Shown piece by piece: positions 38,624-50,721 of a stretch of DNA of 64,000 bases. Numbering within the stretch: the stretch's first letter is position 1; each line of letters opens with the position of its first letter. The translations under genes were made by a program, and so were the position numbers. Under the pieces are notes generated by a model. The model was not told the DNA's origin and made no database searches. It saw only the letters and a program-made list of their open reading frames with translations. Source of the stretch: Perognathus longimembris pacificus (Eukaryota > Chordata > Mammalia > Rodentia > Heteromyidae); assembly GCF_023159225.1 (NCBI RefSeq), contig NC_063181.1, forward strand, positions 7,089,606 to 7,153,605. Reading direction: 5' to 3'.

Positions 38624-38690
38624 TCTCTCTCTTCCTTTCTGTCTCTCTGTCTCTGTCTCTCACTCTCGCTCTCTCTCCTCCTCCTCACTG
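38624..38690. repeat. CT-rich low-complexity tract
   Basis: Imperfect TCTCTC/TGTCTC repeats ending CTCCTCCTCCTC. Confidence 0.9.
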
Positions 38691-38762
38691 CCTCATTTAC
38701 TCATCCCTCCCTTATTTTTTCCCTTTCTACTTGTGCAGCCATCACACCTGCTTGTCAACCTG

Positions 38763-38784
38763 CCATTATTATTATTATTATTTT
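38763..38784. repeat. (ATT)n microsatellite
   Basis: Six ATT units. Confidence 0.9.
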
Positions 38785-38942
38785 TTAAATAGGTTGAAAA
38801 ATAAGTAGCACTATTTGGCAATTAGATTAAGTTCAGAAATGCCCATTTAGCTTGCCTTCCTTAATTTGTTTTTACTTTTCATATTCCAGCCGTACTTAAT
38901 TTGTGCTTGTCTTTGAAATCATTTTTATTAAGAAATACTCAC

Positions 38943-39023
38943 TTGGGCAGAGGCTCGGGCTCTGCATTAGCACACCTGCCTAGCCAGCATGAGGCGCTGA
39001 GTTCAAACTCCAGCAGCGCCTAA
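38943..39023 (+). repeat. Solitary tRNA-like SINE monomer
   Basis: TTGGGCAGAGGCTCGGGCTC at the start, CACACCTGCCTAGCCAGC in the middle and a B-box-like GAGTTCAAACTCC. No dimer partner. Family uncertain. Confidence 0.5.
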
Positions 39024-39399
39024 CATCAGGACTGGGTCTTCAAGTTTGACAGCTCTTCGTGGTTCAGGAAGAAGCCCTTGTAACAGGCCAGGCCAGGGCT
39101 GGCCATCATAATTCTGTTCCTCTGGAGGCTGTACTTGGGGCCCGTGGCTGCTCAGGGGTCTGGTGTGCGCTTGTCTTTGGCTCTCCCCCATCCTGCTGGC
39201 TGTCAATGCAGTCACGTTTCTCCAATGCCGGAACACAGGAGAACAAGAACCTTGACTCCTCACTTCGTTGGTGAGATGTGAGTGCGCAGGAAGAGGTAGA
39301 GGGTGCGGGGTGGAGGTGGAGGAGCGCGTACAGGTGAGGAAGACATAGTACATCTGATGTCGTCTCTACCCAGTTCCTTTGGAAGGAGGAGGGGGCGTC

Positions 39400-39920
39400 T
39401 GAAGATGCTTCCTAGAAGGAGACCCTTGACTAATTGCCCAGAGCCATAATAAACCAGAAGATGGCAATGTATAAAATCCTGCCCTCAGCAGGAGCTTGCG
39501 TAGCACATCCTCCCTTCTTACATTTCATGTTCATATTTAAAGCTCCTGTCCCAAAGACCCATAAAACAACAGTCCCCACCAGTAATGATTTTCTGCAGGC
39601 CTTCTGGAAGGCATTAGAAAGAAAATGTTTCCTTCTAATAGGCTATTCACAGAAGATAAAATCAATGATTTCTAGGCAGACAGTTTGCAGATGCAAATTT
39701 ATACCATCGAAATCACTCCTGGCTACAACCCTACATCCTCTAAAAATGGCCACCGGATAATGTTGCCTTTGGTAAAGACAGACACTGGCTTGTATTTCTT
39801 CATATGTGCACCACAAAACAAATGTCGCCAATACTGGATAGCTTACAGAGGCTTTTTTATACGGTTAGTTGTATCTAGCTGCCTTTGCCTAATGCTAATA
39901 AATTCCATCTTGTGATCGAC
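39400..39920. other. Repeat-free block with octamer motif
   Basis: ~500 bases without recognised repeats between a SINE monomer and an L1 fragment. It includes ATGCAAAT at 39691-39698 and several AT-rich motifs. It could be a conserved non-coding element; conservation cannot be judged here. Confidence 0.3.
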
Positions 39921-39959
39921 AAATGGAATCTCTAGTAGAATTATTCCCTTTAAGGCCCT

Positions 39960-40075
39960 GACAAATCAAGAAGAATGGTATTATGCCATTTGCAGGGAAA
40001 TAGGTGGGCCTGGAAGAAAATTATGTTAAGTGAAGTAAGTTAGGCTCAGAGAGACATTAAGTGACAGTAATAATG
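39960..40075 (+). repeat. L1 3' UTR fragment
   Basis: GGTATTATGCCATTTGCAGG and TTATGTTAAGTGAAGTAAGT correspond in order to a well-known mammalian L1 3' segment. Confidence 0.55.
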
Positions 40076-40080
40076 GTTCC

Positions 40081-40082
<2 letters not shown>

Positions 40083-40132
<50 letters not shown>
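40083..40132. repeat. (GT)n microsatellite
   Basis: About 25 uninterrupted GT units followed by a G-rich stretch. Confidence 0.97.
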
Positions 40133-40133
<1 letters not shown>

Positions 40134-40223
40134 GGGGTGGGGGTGGGGGTTGTAAGAATTAAATGAGATACTTAGGCTCTTGTTACTCTACTTTCTCTGT
40201 AGCTGATGCTCGAACAGCTTTCT

Positions 40224-40341
40224 TGTGATTTTTTTTTTTTTTTGCCAGTCCTGGGGCTATATATGTGGTGCTGAGGAATCGAACCCAGGGCTTCATGTGT
40301 GCGAGGCAAACACTCTACCACTAGGCCACATTCCCATCCCC
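40224..40341 (-). repeat. Internally deleted IDL-Geo SINE
   Basis: Antisense copy with poly-T, only the last ~13 bases of the Geo half, then the full ID-like half. Both ends are intact and a near-perfect duplication GCTC(G/A)AACAGCTTTCT flanks it (40208-40223, 40342-40357). About 100 bases of Geo are missing internally. Confidence 0.85.
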
Positions 40342-40357
40342 GCTCAAACAGCTTTCT

Positions 40358-43300
40358 GGTCTCCCTCTCTTGGTAAATGATCTAATAACTTGGAAATTAA
40401 AGAAAGTATTATACCCCTGAAGCAGATATCGTTGGTGATGGTAGTAGTCCACAGGGGATTGTCTGGGTGATTTTGTTTGATGCAGCACACTCAGATCCTC
40501 GCATATCAGAACTGTGTGACATGTATGGCCTCTCACTGGCTCCAACAACAACACAGAATCAGTACTGGAGGCCTTGCTCTCCCCAGGGGTCTCTCCGTGC
40601 TTCCCCCATAACATCTCAAGGGTCTGCTTCTACAACACTTGGTGCCGAGCCGGGGTATGTTGCTGGCATGAGCCCTGGCTTTGAGGGCAGGCGTTCTGGG
40701 TTCTTACCTCGCCCTTAGCGCTCCACGTGTTTGGGGGAGTCACCACACTTCTTTGAAACGTACTTTATCATCTGTAGAAACAGCCGCCCTCGTATTATGC
40801 CTTACACGCTTCTCCCCACAAGGCTTTGTGAAGACCAGAGGAGGCACGGAACAGGAAAGCTGTCAAGCAGATGTCATGCGCCTGTGGGCTTTTGTCTGCC
40901 TGTCTGGGGAGAAAGCATCCGTTTTCAGCACACCGAGTGAGTGGGAGCTGTGGCCTTTCCCAGACTGCTGGGGTGATGGGGGGTGGGGTGGTGGGAGATG
41001 GCGTGCCTAGGACCCTTTTCAAATAGACTTCACTCTTCTCTCCACTGCAAGTGGGCAGCCGGGTGCTCAGTCAGGGCCACACTGATGCTAGGTCAAGACT
41101 CACTCTGTCCCAAACCTAATCCTGGCTCGCAATGACAGACAGTTCTTACTGGGTCTTTAAGTGGGGTAGACAGAGTGCTCAGCCCTTGACAGACGTGGGT
41201 ATTTCCTAGCCAGGGCGGCTGCGCGAACCATCCCAGGCCTGTGAATGTCCTTCGGAGCAGCACTGTGCCCGGCCTGCTCACGAAAACCCTACCGGGTAGA
41301 ATTCCACAGGCTTTTGAGCACTCTCAGCTGGTGTAATTTATGGGAAGAAAGATGTAAGTTTTGAAGAAATTAAATCACATTTCCACAGCAACAAAGCTTC
41401 CAAGTTCTGGAGTCAGTTGGAATTCTGAAGTCAGTAATACGCCTGCAATACACCCAATATACCCGCAGTGGAACCAGCTGGGTAAATTTCTCATTGTATC
41501 CAGGGAGGGCACAGGCCATGAAGAAGATATCCTAGGGTTTGGGTACAGGGTGGTTGATATGGGGCGTGTTTTAAGAAGTAGAGATGTGCCCTGAACTGGA
41601 CATGATTAGAAAGCTGAGTCTGGGTACTTCTGCATCTCTTCTGCACAGTCAGGGCAGACTAAAGCCGCTATTGACAAAGAAGCAGTGGTCACCCTCACTT
41701 AACGGGAGACGGTCATCTGGTATTTGGTGGCTGGAGTAACATCCTGGTCACAGAGTAGACTTGTCCAACCTTTGTGTTCTGAGAAGTTTGTGCTGTGCAG
41801 AACATCAGCGGTTAGCTGCCAGTGCCAGGCTGCCTGTCTCCCAAGGTTTTCTCCTTTTCAGAATAAAAGTTCGAGAGGGGACCGAGTGCATACCAGTAGG
41901 TAAGTGCTTCAGGCTGGGTAGCTCAAAGTCAGAGTCAGCCTCTTGTGATTAAAGAGTTAGAGGGCGATAGAATATTCAGATGCCACAGGAAGGCAGCTTA
42001 GTGCAACTTACCAAGTAAACAATTCCCGGTTATTGTTATTTCAAGAGGAATTTTGTTTTAAAAAAATGATTACTTGTGATTACTGCTGCTGGTTTCTCCA
42101 AGTGAGTCTCTCTGGTCCATAGGACTTAGAATGCCCACGGGAAGGGGCTAATTAGTCTTCCCTGGTGGAGGCCAGCCAGCCTGGAGGAGCAAAGCGGTGG
42201 GTGGAAGGTCCCTCGCTCTTGTCTTGTCCTGTTGCTTTCTCCTCCCTGTCCTCCTTGTCTTTCTTGATAGGGGTGGGGGTGGGCGATTGCAGAGAATACC
42301 AAACACTAAATGTCGCATTGGAAATTGCTCAGACTTCCATCTTTCTGTAGTGTCTGTAGCCGCTGTGCTGGGGATCAAACCCAGGAAGACATGCCGAATA
42401 AAGTGCTGTTTCAAGGACCTCTAACCCCGGTGCCGGTGCTGTATTCACCCAGGTTTGAACGAGACGTACTTCTTCCAGCGTGTTCGGCCAGATATCTGCC
42501 TCTGTGCCTCTCATGAGAGGAAAGGTCTCTTTGCCTTTGCTCATGACTTGGGACTCCCTGAGTCGTTTAGTTACCAGTGAATCACACAAAGGCTGTGCGT
42601 AAGGAGGGCTCCTGGTGCGAGGGAATCGTCGGCGTAGGAATGTACGAATGAAAACTTCCCTTGCTGTGTAGACTTCCTTGGTCCCTGTTTGATTTCCCAT
42701 TTCTTGTTTTGAGATGTTTAGTGTTTACCATGATTTTACTCTTTATCATTTCAATTTCTCCCACTTCTTCTAGAGTGCCAAAGTGTTTCCATCTTCTGGG
42801 TCCTTGGTTATTTACAGAGAAGGAGGTTGATGAGAGAAATCTACAGGCAGGGAATCTTCACATCCGTTCTACAGGAAATGGACTGGCGATTGTGCTGAGA
42901 AAGAGTGGTCGAGGTTTGTGTATTCCTTAGGAAACCCGTACCTCAGCTTCCTGGGTTTTATCCAGCTTTGTGAGACTTGCTGACTATGGAAGAATATACT
43001 AATGTATGCAAGTTGGTCGTCTTGCTTTTTTTTAATGTGCCAATTGTAGTCAGTAAGTGCTGTTGCAAGAAGATGAACGTGCAATTTAGGGAGAAGCTTG
43101 CGTCTAACTACCGGCTTAATTAATATGAAGGGATGGCGGCAGAGAGACCATTTATTTCCTCTTCCATTTGCTAATGCCCACACTTGCTTCCTCCTCTCCC
43201 AGCTCAGGGGCCGGTCTTCAAGGATAAGCAGGTGATCCGAGTTGCCAGGACCAGAGTGCACAGTGCTGTCACAGGAGTGCGTGTGTGTCATAGCCCATGC

Positions 43301-44127
43301 CCTCAACATCCAGAGCACCAGGGCAGGCTTTCTGAGCTGGATATTGGCTTTGGTTTCTACTTTCCATGCCTTGCAGGTCATGGGTCATTCGTGGGCATCC
43401 CGACACAATCTTCCCTCCCAGGCTTCTGATTCTCTTTTTTGTTTCTTAATTGCAGTGTCTGCTCTGTAAGGGTCCATTTTGGTATTCTGACCATCTTTCC
43501 CAGATTGCAGCCTGAGGAGTTACTCTGAGGAATTGGGGGTTCCCTCAGGATAATGGGATGCTAGCACAGGCTACTGAAGACCCCACGCATGACCGTGGTA
43601 GGAGGGAACACGTTCCAGCGGAACAGACGCTGAGTCCCACTGAGACTCATAGTCTGACGGCTCCTAGGGAAGAGAACCCACCCAGGAGCCACTGTCAAAA
43701 CCAGCTCAGAGACGCTGGAAGCAGCAGGGAGAGAAACAGGGTCAGCAGGGTGCGTTATCCCAGACACTTAGAGGACTGTCCCCCCGGAGTGAAGGAAAGA
43801 ACATGCAGTCCTGTCAGATTCAATCCAGGAACACTATATGGGATTACATTTCTGGCATAGCAGTAACAGTGCTGAGAGAGGTAGGTGGCATATGGCTTTC
43901 AAGTCAGCCCAAACCGAGTAGGAGTTACAGCGTGAGAACTGACCGCCGGTGAGCTTGCTTCAGTCCCTGTGGGCATCTGCACTGTCATCTGAGAGGACTG
44001 GCTCCCGGACTCCCTGTGGATGACAAAATCCACTGGTGCTCGGATACCTTACTATAAAGCATGCTGCTTTCACATCTAACCCACACACACGCATCTGTGC
44101 TTTCTATCCTCTGTTGATGGCTTCTAA
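40358..44127. other. Intergenic DNA, no gene
   Basis: 3.8 kb without intact repeats apart from one old ID copy at 42360-42430. No gene-like coding pattern or splice-bounded frame that I recognise. Confidence 0.4.
42360..42430 (-). repeat. ID-type SINE (degenerate)
   Basis: Antisense B-box half GTGCTGGGGATCAAACCCAG, then a diverged A-box half. Confidence 0.5.
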
Positions 44128-44960
44128 CACGGCTGTGGTTTGGGTCTGAAATGTCTCCCAAAGGTGAAGGGGGTGAAGCCTGGGTCCCTAGTGCAGCACT
44201 CTCCACGGGTGAGACTTTGGGAGGTGACTGGATTCTGAGGGTGGTGGGTAGGGCGATCCAGGGGCGGGTCCATGAGTAAATGAACTCTTGGGAGGTGGAG
44301 GGAGTGGAAAGGGGTGGGGCCTGGCTCTAGAGGAAGGTCCCTGGAGGCGCGTCCTCTGGGGAGTATTCTTGTGCCTACCCCACCCCTTTGCTGCCTCTGG
44401 CCTCTGTCTCCTTTTTCCTCTAAAGGAACGCACATGTGGGCTCAGAAAGAGAAGAGATGAGCCATGGAGAAAACTTCTATTATCTTAGCAAATGTGCCTA
44501 ACGGACAGGATATTAGAAATGGGAACGTTGAAAGAGCTTCTAATGAGGTCTCTGGTGGAAACAGGTACATGTTATTGGGCAGGGAGGAAAGGCAGTCCTT
44601 GTTATAAGTTGACAGGGAATTTGTCTGAATTATGTTCTGCTGCGGGGTGCAAAGTAGACCTTAAGAGGGAGGGACTTGGATGTTCCCCCCAAGCAATAGT
44701 CCCCATGTATCTGAATGGCCTCTCCTCTGGAGGGCCTTGAGTGAAAGGCACTGAAGGAGATTAAATGAGATTCCATGGTGGACTGGCAGCCCTGCAGTGC
44801 GATGCCGGTGAGCTGATTTCCACCAGCAAATTAAGCGCAGTGAAAAGCGTGGCAATGAGTCGGGAAGGGGATGCTTGTTTTCGATGTGAGAGTGGAAATT
44901 GGGAGGCATGGCAGAGCACTTGCCCTGGGTCAGCTTCCACTCTACGATTTCTTGGCTTTC
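44128..44960 (+). mobile_element. MaLR-type LTR with possible internal remnant
   Basis: The 5' part reads GCTGTGGTTTGGGTCTGAAATG and on to CTTTGGGAGGTGACTGG, the pattern of ancient ERVL-MaLR LTRs. 44490-44960 may be non-coding internal sequence. No open retroviral gene is visible; this is an old, broken endogenous element. Confidence 0.4.
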
Positions 44961-45006
44961 TGGTGTTTGGCTATTTCTTTATTTCTCTCTCTTCTATTTA
45001 AAACAA

Positions 45007-45240
45007 TTTTTTTCTTGCAGGTTCTGGGACTTGAATTCAGGGCCTGGGTGCTCTCCCTGAGCCTCTTTGTGCTCAAGACTGGTACTCTACCACTTTGAGC
45101 TTCAATGCCACTTCTGGTCTTTTCTGATTATTTTATTGGAGATAAGAGTCTCATGGACTTTCCTGCCCAGGCTGGCTTCAAGCTATGATCCTCAGATCCC
45201 AGCCTCCTGAGTAGCTAGGATTACATGTATGACCTGGCTG
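45007..45240 (-). repeat. B1-Geo dimeric SINE
   Basis: Antisense: T-rich tail, the Geo half (GGACTTGAATTCAGGGCCTG through AATGCCACTTCTGG), then ATTGGAGATAAGAGTCTCAT and the B1-like half (CAGCCTCCTGAGTAGCTAGG). Confidence 0.75.
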
Positions 45241-45299
45241 ATAAATTGTTAGTAATAAAGATTGTACCTTAATTCCAGAGAGAATTGCCAAAAGTGAAA

Positions 45300-45450
45300 A
45301 AGTTGACATTCATTCCCTTTCTCATCAAATCTCTCTGTATTCTTCTAAGGTAGGCAGCATTATTTTCTGCTTGAGGAAACCAATGTCATGTTCAATGGTC
45401 AAGGTCAGCGGTCAAGGTCATGGGGTATAATGGTCCAGAAAGGGACATAG
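45300..45450 (+). repeat. Possible MIR fragment
   Basis: TAAGGTAGGCAGCATTATTT and CTTGAGGAAACCAATG resemble the MIR core. Confidence 0.4.
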
Positions 45451-46052
45451 GCTCAGTTCTTCTCTATTCAAAGTCAATGATCTCTCACATGTTCATATTT
45501 TTAGATTTCAGACACAAACTAGATTTGGTTCATTTTTATCCATGTGCTTAATTAGTCCAAAACAGTAACTTAATTTCCATTTTGTTTTGTCTTGTTTCAT
45601 TAACTTACATGCTCCCTTGAGCCTGAATTTGTAAGCCATTAGGAAGCATCCTTTTCCCGGGATCATGAGTGATGGTGGCATAGGAATAACGCAAGAAGCA
45701 GCTGGCTTGGAATGGTGAATGCTAAGCCCCCATTCCATAAAGAACTTGTTCTCATCTGTGTGTTGCCTGAGTTATGGCTCCAGTAATGTGGAAACTGGCA
45801 CAACTTCAACAGCCATACAATATCTTCAATTACAGCAGCCTGAAGATTGCTTAAAGTTCCCAATGCATCAGGATGAGGGTGTGAGGAGGAGAGGTCAGGC
45901 GTGCAAATGTTTCTCTGTGCGGGGAAGAGGCGTTTTCTAGTGCCACCATGCTCCTAGACAACAAAGAATGACTTGAAACAAACTGTGCACTTCAAAAAGA
46001 GTTTCTGAAACTCATGAAGTTGATAAGTTTCTTCCCCCGCAGGCCCCCCCCT

Positions 46053-46140
46053 CTTTTTTGGTCTGAGGTTGGAACTCAACTCATTATCTGACGCTTTTGC
46101 TCGTTGGCAGGTGCTCTACCACCAGAGCCACCTCCCCAGT
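46053..46140 (-). repeat. Solitary Geo-like or tRNA-derived SINE monomer
   Basis: On the - strand: CTGGGGAGGTGGCTCTGGTG (A-box-like), a GAGCAAAAG linker, and GAGTTGAGTTCCAACCTCAG (B-box-like). Its layout parallels the Geo half without an ID head. Confidence 0.45.
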
Positions 46141-47610
46141 TCCTAAAGTGGATAACTTCAAAGCACAACAAATAGCCAGGAGAATCATTCATGCTTTCAG
46201 TTACATATTTGTGCAGCATGATGTATTGAACATGTGCTCATTGATCACTTGTCTGTGTGCTTGAGTTTGGAGATGAAAAGGGAGGTGAGCCCCACCCCAG
46301 GATCAAGGTTTTCTAGAGGGCAAGGTAGACTCGTGAGCAGCTAATAACGAGATTAGTGCAACGAGATTAAGATGCAGCCATCAGCAGAGACAACGCCTCT
46401 ACCACGTTCTCTGTGGCAGTCTGGAAGAGTGTGTATTAAATAAAAACACCTAAGATTGCTTTCCTCTAGGGTGGGATTTAGGGAGGCCTTTACTTTTACT
46501 CAATTTATAGACATATTTATTTTTAAATAATGATATTTGCAATCCTATAAAGGAATAGGACAAATGTTGTAGGATTCCACTGATATAGGATTTGGTCACT
46601 TCAGTGGTTCAGGAAGTGCTCTGTGTTCAGCTGTAACTATGGAATGGCGTGTCTTTGTTAGGGCTCACCATGGTTATGGTGTTGATCTTGATGCTCCGTG
46701 AGCGACCAAAGGTCCAGAAGGGAACAGGCCGTGAGGGCCAGGTCAGCTCCTGGATGTCAGAGACTGTTTCTCGATTGTTACTACATATGTGTGTATGGTA
46801 GAACACGTTACACTATTGGTATTTTGTGGGTCTTGTTTGAATGAATGACAATACAGTGTTTGTATATGTATCTTTCTGCCGCTAGTTTCTTCTACTCAAC
46901 TTTATGAGGTGAGAGGAACCGTGGCAGATGCTGGTTTAGTTCATGCATTGTTCCTTGCTGTTTTGCACTCAGCTTAAGTTGCTTCTTTTCTTGTTAAGAG
47001 CAGATCTGCCACATGTAGCACAGAGACTCAGTAATATCGTTCTCCAAAGAGGAAAAAATAGTACCAGAAAGTGCTCAGGATGTAGAACAACATTCAAGCC
47101 AGCCTAAAGAGTTTCCCTACTAGTGAACTCTTGAGGCACCCTGAGCAATAAAATAATGGTAACAATCATATGTTATAACCCATAAAATGAAATAAATATC
47201 CTGTTCTGAATGAACAGTTGAATATCATTGAATACACCCTACAAGATGCAAATATTTTTACTGGGCCTGTAGGGTTCACAGTTACACCATACAATTAAGC
47301 TTTTATGTGGCTGTTTTGTTAAATTATATTTTTCTTTTGTAGCTGCCTTTCTGTGCCATAATAAAGAAATAATTTCCTTTCCAGGGAACCTAAAGATACT
47401 TTGCTTATAGAAGTTTTAAAGTTTTGTTCTCTAGTAAATCTGGAAGTTGTTTTGGCTTTGGTAGTAAAGAGGTAAATAACCTTTGCCACAAAGAAAACCA
47501 TTTCTGAAGTAGCATGTAATTTTTTTTCTCTTGATTAAACAAAATTTGATACCTAAATACTTTACTCTGGTTTACCAGTAATTTATCTCTCTACCCTCTT
47601 CCACAATGTT
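46141..47610. other. Intergenic DNA, nothing recognised
   Basis: AT-rich; no repeat family or gene assigned. Confidence 0.4.
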
Positions 47611-47639
47611 TGTCCTTTTGGGCTGATTACTTTTTCAAG

Positions 47640-47830
47640 TGATTTTAAATTTTCTTTATGTTCTGGGAAAAAGCTTATTGAGATTCTGATTGGAAAAACA
47701 TTGACTGCATCTGTTTCCATGACCATACTGTGAAGCGTTTCCATTAATCATCCTGGACTATCTCTCCATTCATTTACATCTTATTATGTCTATTGATTCC
47801 ATACTTTTTCAATTAATATTTCATGCATAC
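47640..47830 (-). repeat. L1 ORF2 fragment (degenerate)
   Basis: Antisense pattern: GATTCTGATTGGAAAAACAT, CATGACCATACTGTGAAGCG, TCTCTCCATTCATTTACATC follow the order of the 3' part of L1 ORF2. Frame destroyed. Confidence 0.5.
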
Positions 47831-47925
47831 TATATTAGCTATGCGTTTAGGTTGGCTAGGGACTACGTGGCTCCTTCACAGATGCCTTTGCTGTAGCGTC
47901 TTAAATAGATGAAGCTTCAGTCTCT

Positions 47926-48133
47926 CTTTTTTTTTTTTTTTGGCCAGTCCTGGGCCTTGGACTCAGGGCCTGAGCACTGTCCCTGGCTTCTTCCCGCTCA
48001 AGGCTAGCACTGTGCCACTTGAGCCACAGCGCCGCTTCTGGCCGTTTTCTGTATATGTGGTGCTGGGGTATCGAACCTAGGGCCTCGTGTATCCGAGGCA
48101 GGCACTCTTGCCACTAGGCTATATCCCCAGCCC
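47926..48133 (-). repeat. IDL-Geo dimeric SINE
   Basis: Antisense full-length copy. Target-site duplication GAAGCTTCAGTCTCT at 47911-47925 and 48134-48148. Confidence 0.93.
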
Positions 48134-48212
48134 GAAGCTTCAGTCTCTTAAACAAAAGATGCCCAGAAGCAGATCATTGTTAGTCTTTCAGTGATTCAAA
48201 ATAGGAAGTCTG

Positions 48213-48510
48213 TGTTTCTTTTGTGGTAGGCCTTGAACTCAGGGCCTCATGCATGCTAGGCAGGCACTCTACAACGTAGGCCAGGCCCCTTAGCCTTTCT
48301 ACTTTGGTTATTTTTCAGATAGGATCCTACAGTTTGGTCTAAGGGTCGCCCTTATGCCTTCTGAGTAGCTGGAATTACAGACATACACCCACATGCCTAT
48401 CTTACTGGTTGACATGGAGTCTCACAAACTTTTCCATATTGTGATCCTTTTGATCTGCGCCTTCCGAGTGGCTGGGATTGTAGGTGTGAGCCACTGTATG
48501 TTAGCCCTCG
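48213..48510 (-). repeat. Composite old SINE: ID-like plus two B1-like units
   Basis: Antisense: ID-like part (GGCCTTGAACTCAGGGCCTC, then TGCTAGGCAGGCACTCTAC), followed by two B1-type stretches, each with a CTGAGTAGCTGGAATTACAG-like block (near 48360 and 48465) and TGGAGTCTCACAAAC between. Confidence 0.6.
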
Positions 48511-48689
48511 AATATTTTCTCAACTTTGGTAGGGCGTGTGATTCTAAATGTCTGAAAGGAGGAAGTACAGAAGGACAAACTGGAGTTTCTGTGAGTTCCT
48601 AATTAAAATATAATACGCAAGGCAGGATCATTTACCCCGTTTAGGGTACATCGCTGCAAGCTTTGACAGATGAGCAGTTGCCATTGAGT

Positions 48690-48900
48690 TTGAGGAACAT
48701 GTCCGTCAGAGTGAGACACAGAGAGGTTGTGGTTAGAGAAGCAGGCAGGGCCTTGCTCCTCAGAGACGTTTTAGGTGGTGGCAAGGAGTCTGGGCCTTCG
48801 ACCTCAGTCTAAGTGCAGTAGGAAGCTGCTAGAGGGCTTGTCACCGAGGTGCCAGGGTGGTGGGAAGCTGGGATTCATGTTGGAGAAGACACACTGATTC
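48690..48900 (-). repeat. Possible L2 LINE fragment
   Basis: G/A-rich sequence (AGGAAGCTGCTAGAGGGCTT, then ACCGAGGTGCCAGGGTGGTG) resembles the antisense L2 3' region. Confidence 0.35.
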
Positions 48901-49322
48901 ACAGAAGGGAGGGAGTAGCCAGTGCTGGGGCCACAGCAGTGTGAATGGTCCCGAGGAAGGCAAGGGAGGTGGACTTCATGCAGGTTCCAAGTGCCTGCAT
49001 CCTCAGGGCTGTTCTTAGGCTTTTATCTTCACTTGTTTCTATTCCTTGGATGCAGTTCCCTCTGGCAATCAGAGGTTCAGAATAATGACTGTAATTTGTG
49101 ATTCTTTGCATACATACAGTCGGCTAATTTGGCAAAGTGTTGTTGTTTTTCTCACTTCCTATCCATGGGCACAAGTCTGACTCACAAATTTTGAGATTTA
49201 ATTACTTCCCTGGATTAGAGAAAAGGATGAAGACAGCATCCCATTTGATAAAAGAACGATTAACCATGTTCACATGAGCCATAGGACAGCGTTTAGGAGC
49301 GGGTTAAGGAAACTACTGGGGG

Positions 49323-49533
49323 CCTGGGAATATGGCCTAGTGGCAAGAGTGCTTGCCTCGTATACATGAAGCCCTGGGTTCGATTCCTCAGCACCACATA
49401 TATAGAAAAGGCCAGAGGTGGCGCTGTGGCTCAGGTGGCAGAGTACTTGCCTTGAGCAAAAAGAATCCAGGGACAGTGCTCAGGCCCTGAGTCCAAGGCC
49501 CAGGACTGGCCAAAAACAAACAAACAAAAAAAA
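49323..49533 (+). repeat. IDL-Geo dimeric SINE
   Basis: Full-length sense copy ending in an (A3-5C)n tail. Target-site duplication AAACTACTGGGG at 49311-49322 and 49534-49545. Confidence 0.93.
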
Positions 49534-49740
49534 AAACTACTGGGGAAAAGTCAGACCTCAAGGGGTTTGAGAAGCCTTGGTTTACTGAAACTCTTTCATA
49601 AATGTCTCATGTGCATTAATAAGGTTCATTATTTTTTTCATGCTAGCCTTCCCGAGCGAAGTGCCATATCGAATCCTCATTTATGCGTTCTGTTATGTGT
49701 TTCTTTACTAACTCCTCATTTCAAATCATTTCTGACAACA

Positions 49741-49935
49741 TTAAAGAGAAGTCATATTTTAAAAAGAGAGGAAGAGGGGAGTACACAGTCATCATATTCA
49801 ATGCATATCTTAGGAAATTAGGAGAATTAAGGGGAGGGGTGAGAGAGAACCATGAAAGGGGAGACATTGATCCAGATGCCAACGAACACATTGTAATCTC
49901 TTTGTGCAACTACTTAAAGACAATAAAAATATAAT
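49741..49935 (+). repeat. L1 3'-end fragment (probable)
   Basis: GAGACATTGATCCAGATGCC, then CTCTTTGTGCAACTACTTAA and ACAATAAAAATATAATT; parallels 35700-35915. Confidence 0.45.
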
Positions 49936-50455
49936 TAAAGCTAGTTTTATTGGCTTAAGAAAGCCCTTTTTACGTGAGAAGGGATGGAATCGATTTTTGA
50001 AAAAGATAAATGATGAACAAGCAGAGATGAATCAATGCAATGAACAGAACGAAAAAATTCCCCCATCCTGGGGAAGCCTGGGCCATCTAAGCTACAAATG
50101 CTGAGCTACAGTAAAAACGCACGCTGTGCGTCAGTGACCCATGATGCAAAGAAATAGAGACAACATCAGGAAAACAGAATTAAACATGAAAACCATAATC
50201 CTATTGAACAGAAAAGTAGTATTTCTTTGGCCCATAGAAGACAGATAGAATGGAAGCTATAGTGGAACTGTAAATCTGGGTCTGGGCTTCCTGCAATGGG
50301 TATGATAGCCGCCACCACTTGTCCAATTCTCACTATCTGTATAAAACTTCCACTTAAGGCTCAAGACAGGTTTACTCCACAATTGAAGGTGCACAGTGCA
50401 TTTGCCATGTGCTTTCTAGGAACCTTCTAGAAAGAAAGGCATCTTAAAAGAAGAG

Positions 50456-50721
50456 CCATGGCTGACCCAGGAGCTGGTGGCTCACACCTGTAATCCTACC
50501 TACTCAGGAGGTTGAGACCTGCGGATCGAGGTTCAAAGCCAACCAGGGTAGGAAAGTCTGTGAGACTCTTATCTCCCATTAACCACCAGAAAATCAGAAG
50601 TGGAGCTGTGGTTCAAAGTGGTAGAGTGCTAGCCTTGAGTATAAGACCTTAGGAATAGCACCCAGGCCCCGAGATCAAGCCCCAGGACTGACAAAAAACA
50701 AACAACAACAAGAACAACAAC
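50456..50721 (+). repeat. B1-Geo dimeric SINE
   Basis: Sense copy: B1-like head (GAGCTGGTGGCTCACACCTG, ACTCAGGAGGTTGAGACC), TGTGAGACTCTTATCTCCCA linker, Geo half, then an (AAC)n-rich tail. Duplication AAAAGAAGAG at 50446-50455 and 50722-50731. Confidence 0.85.
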
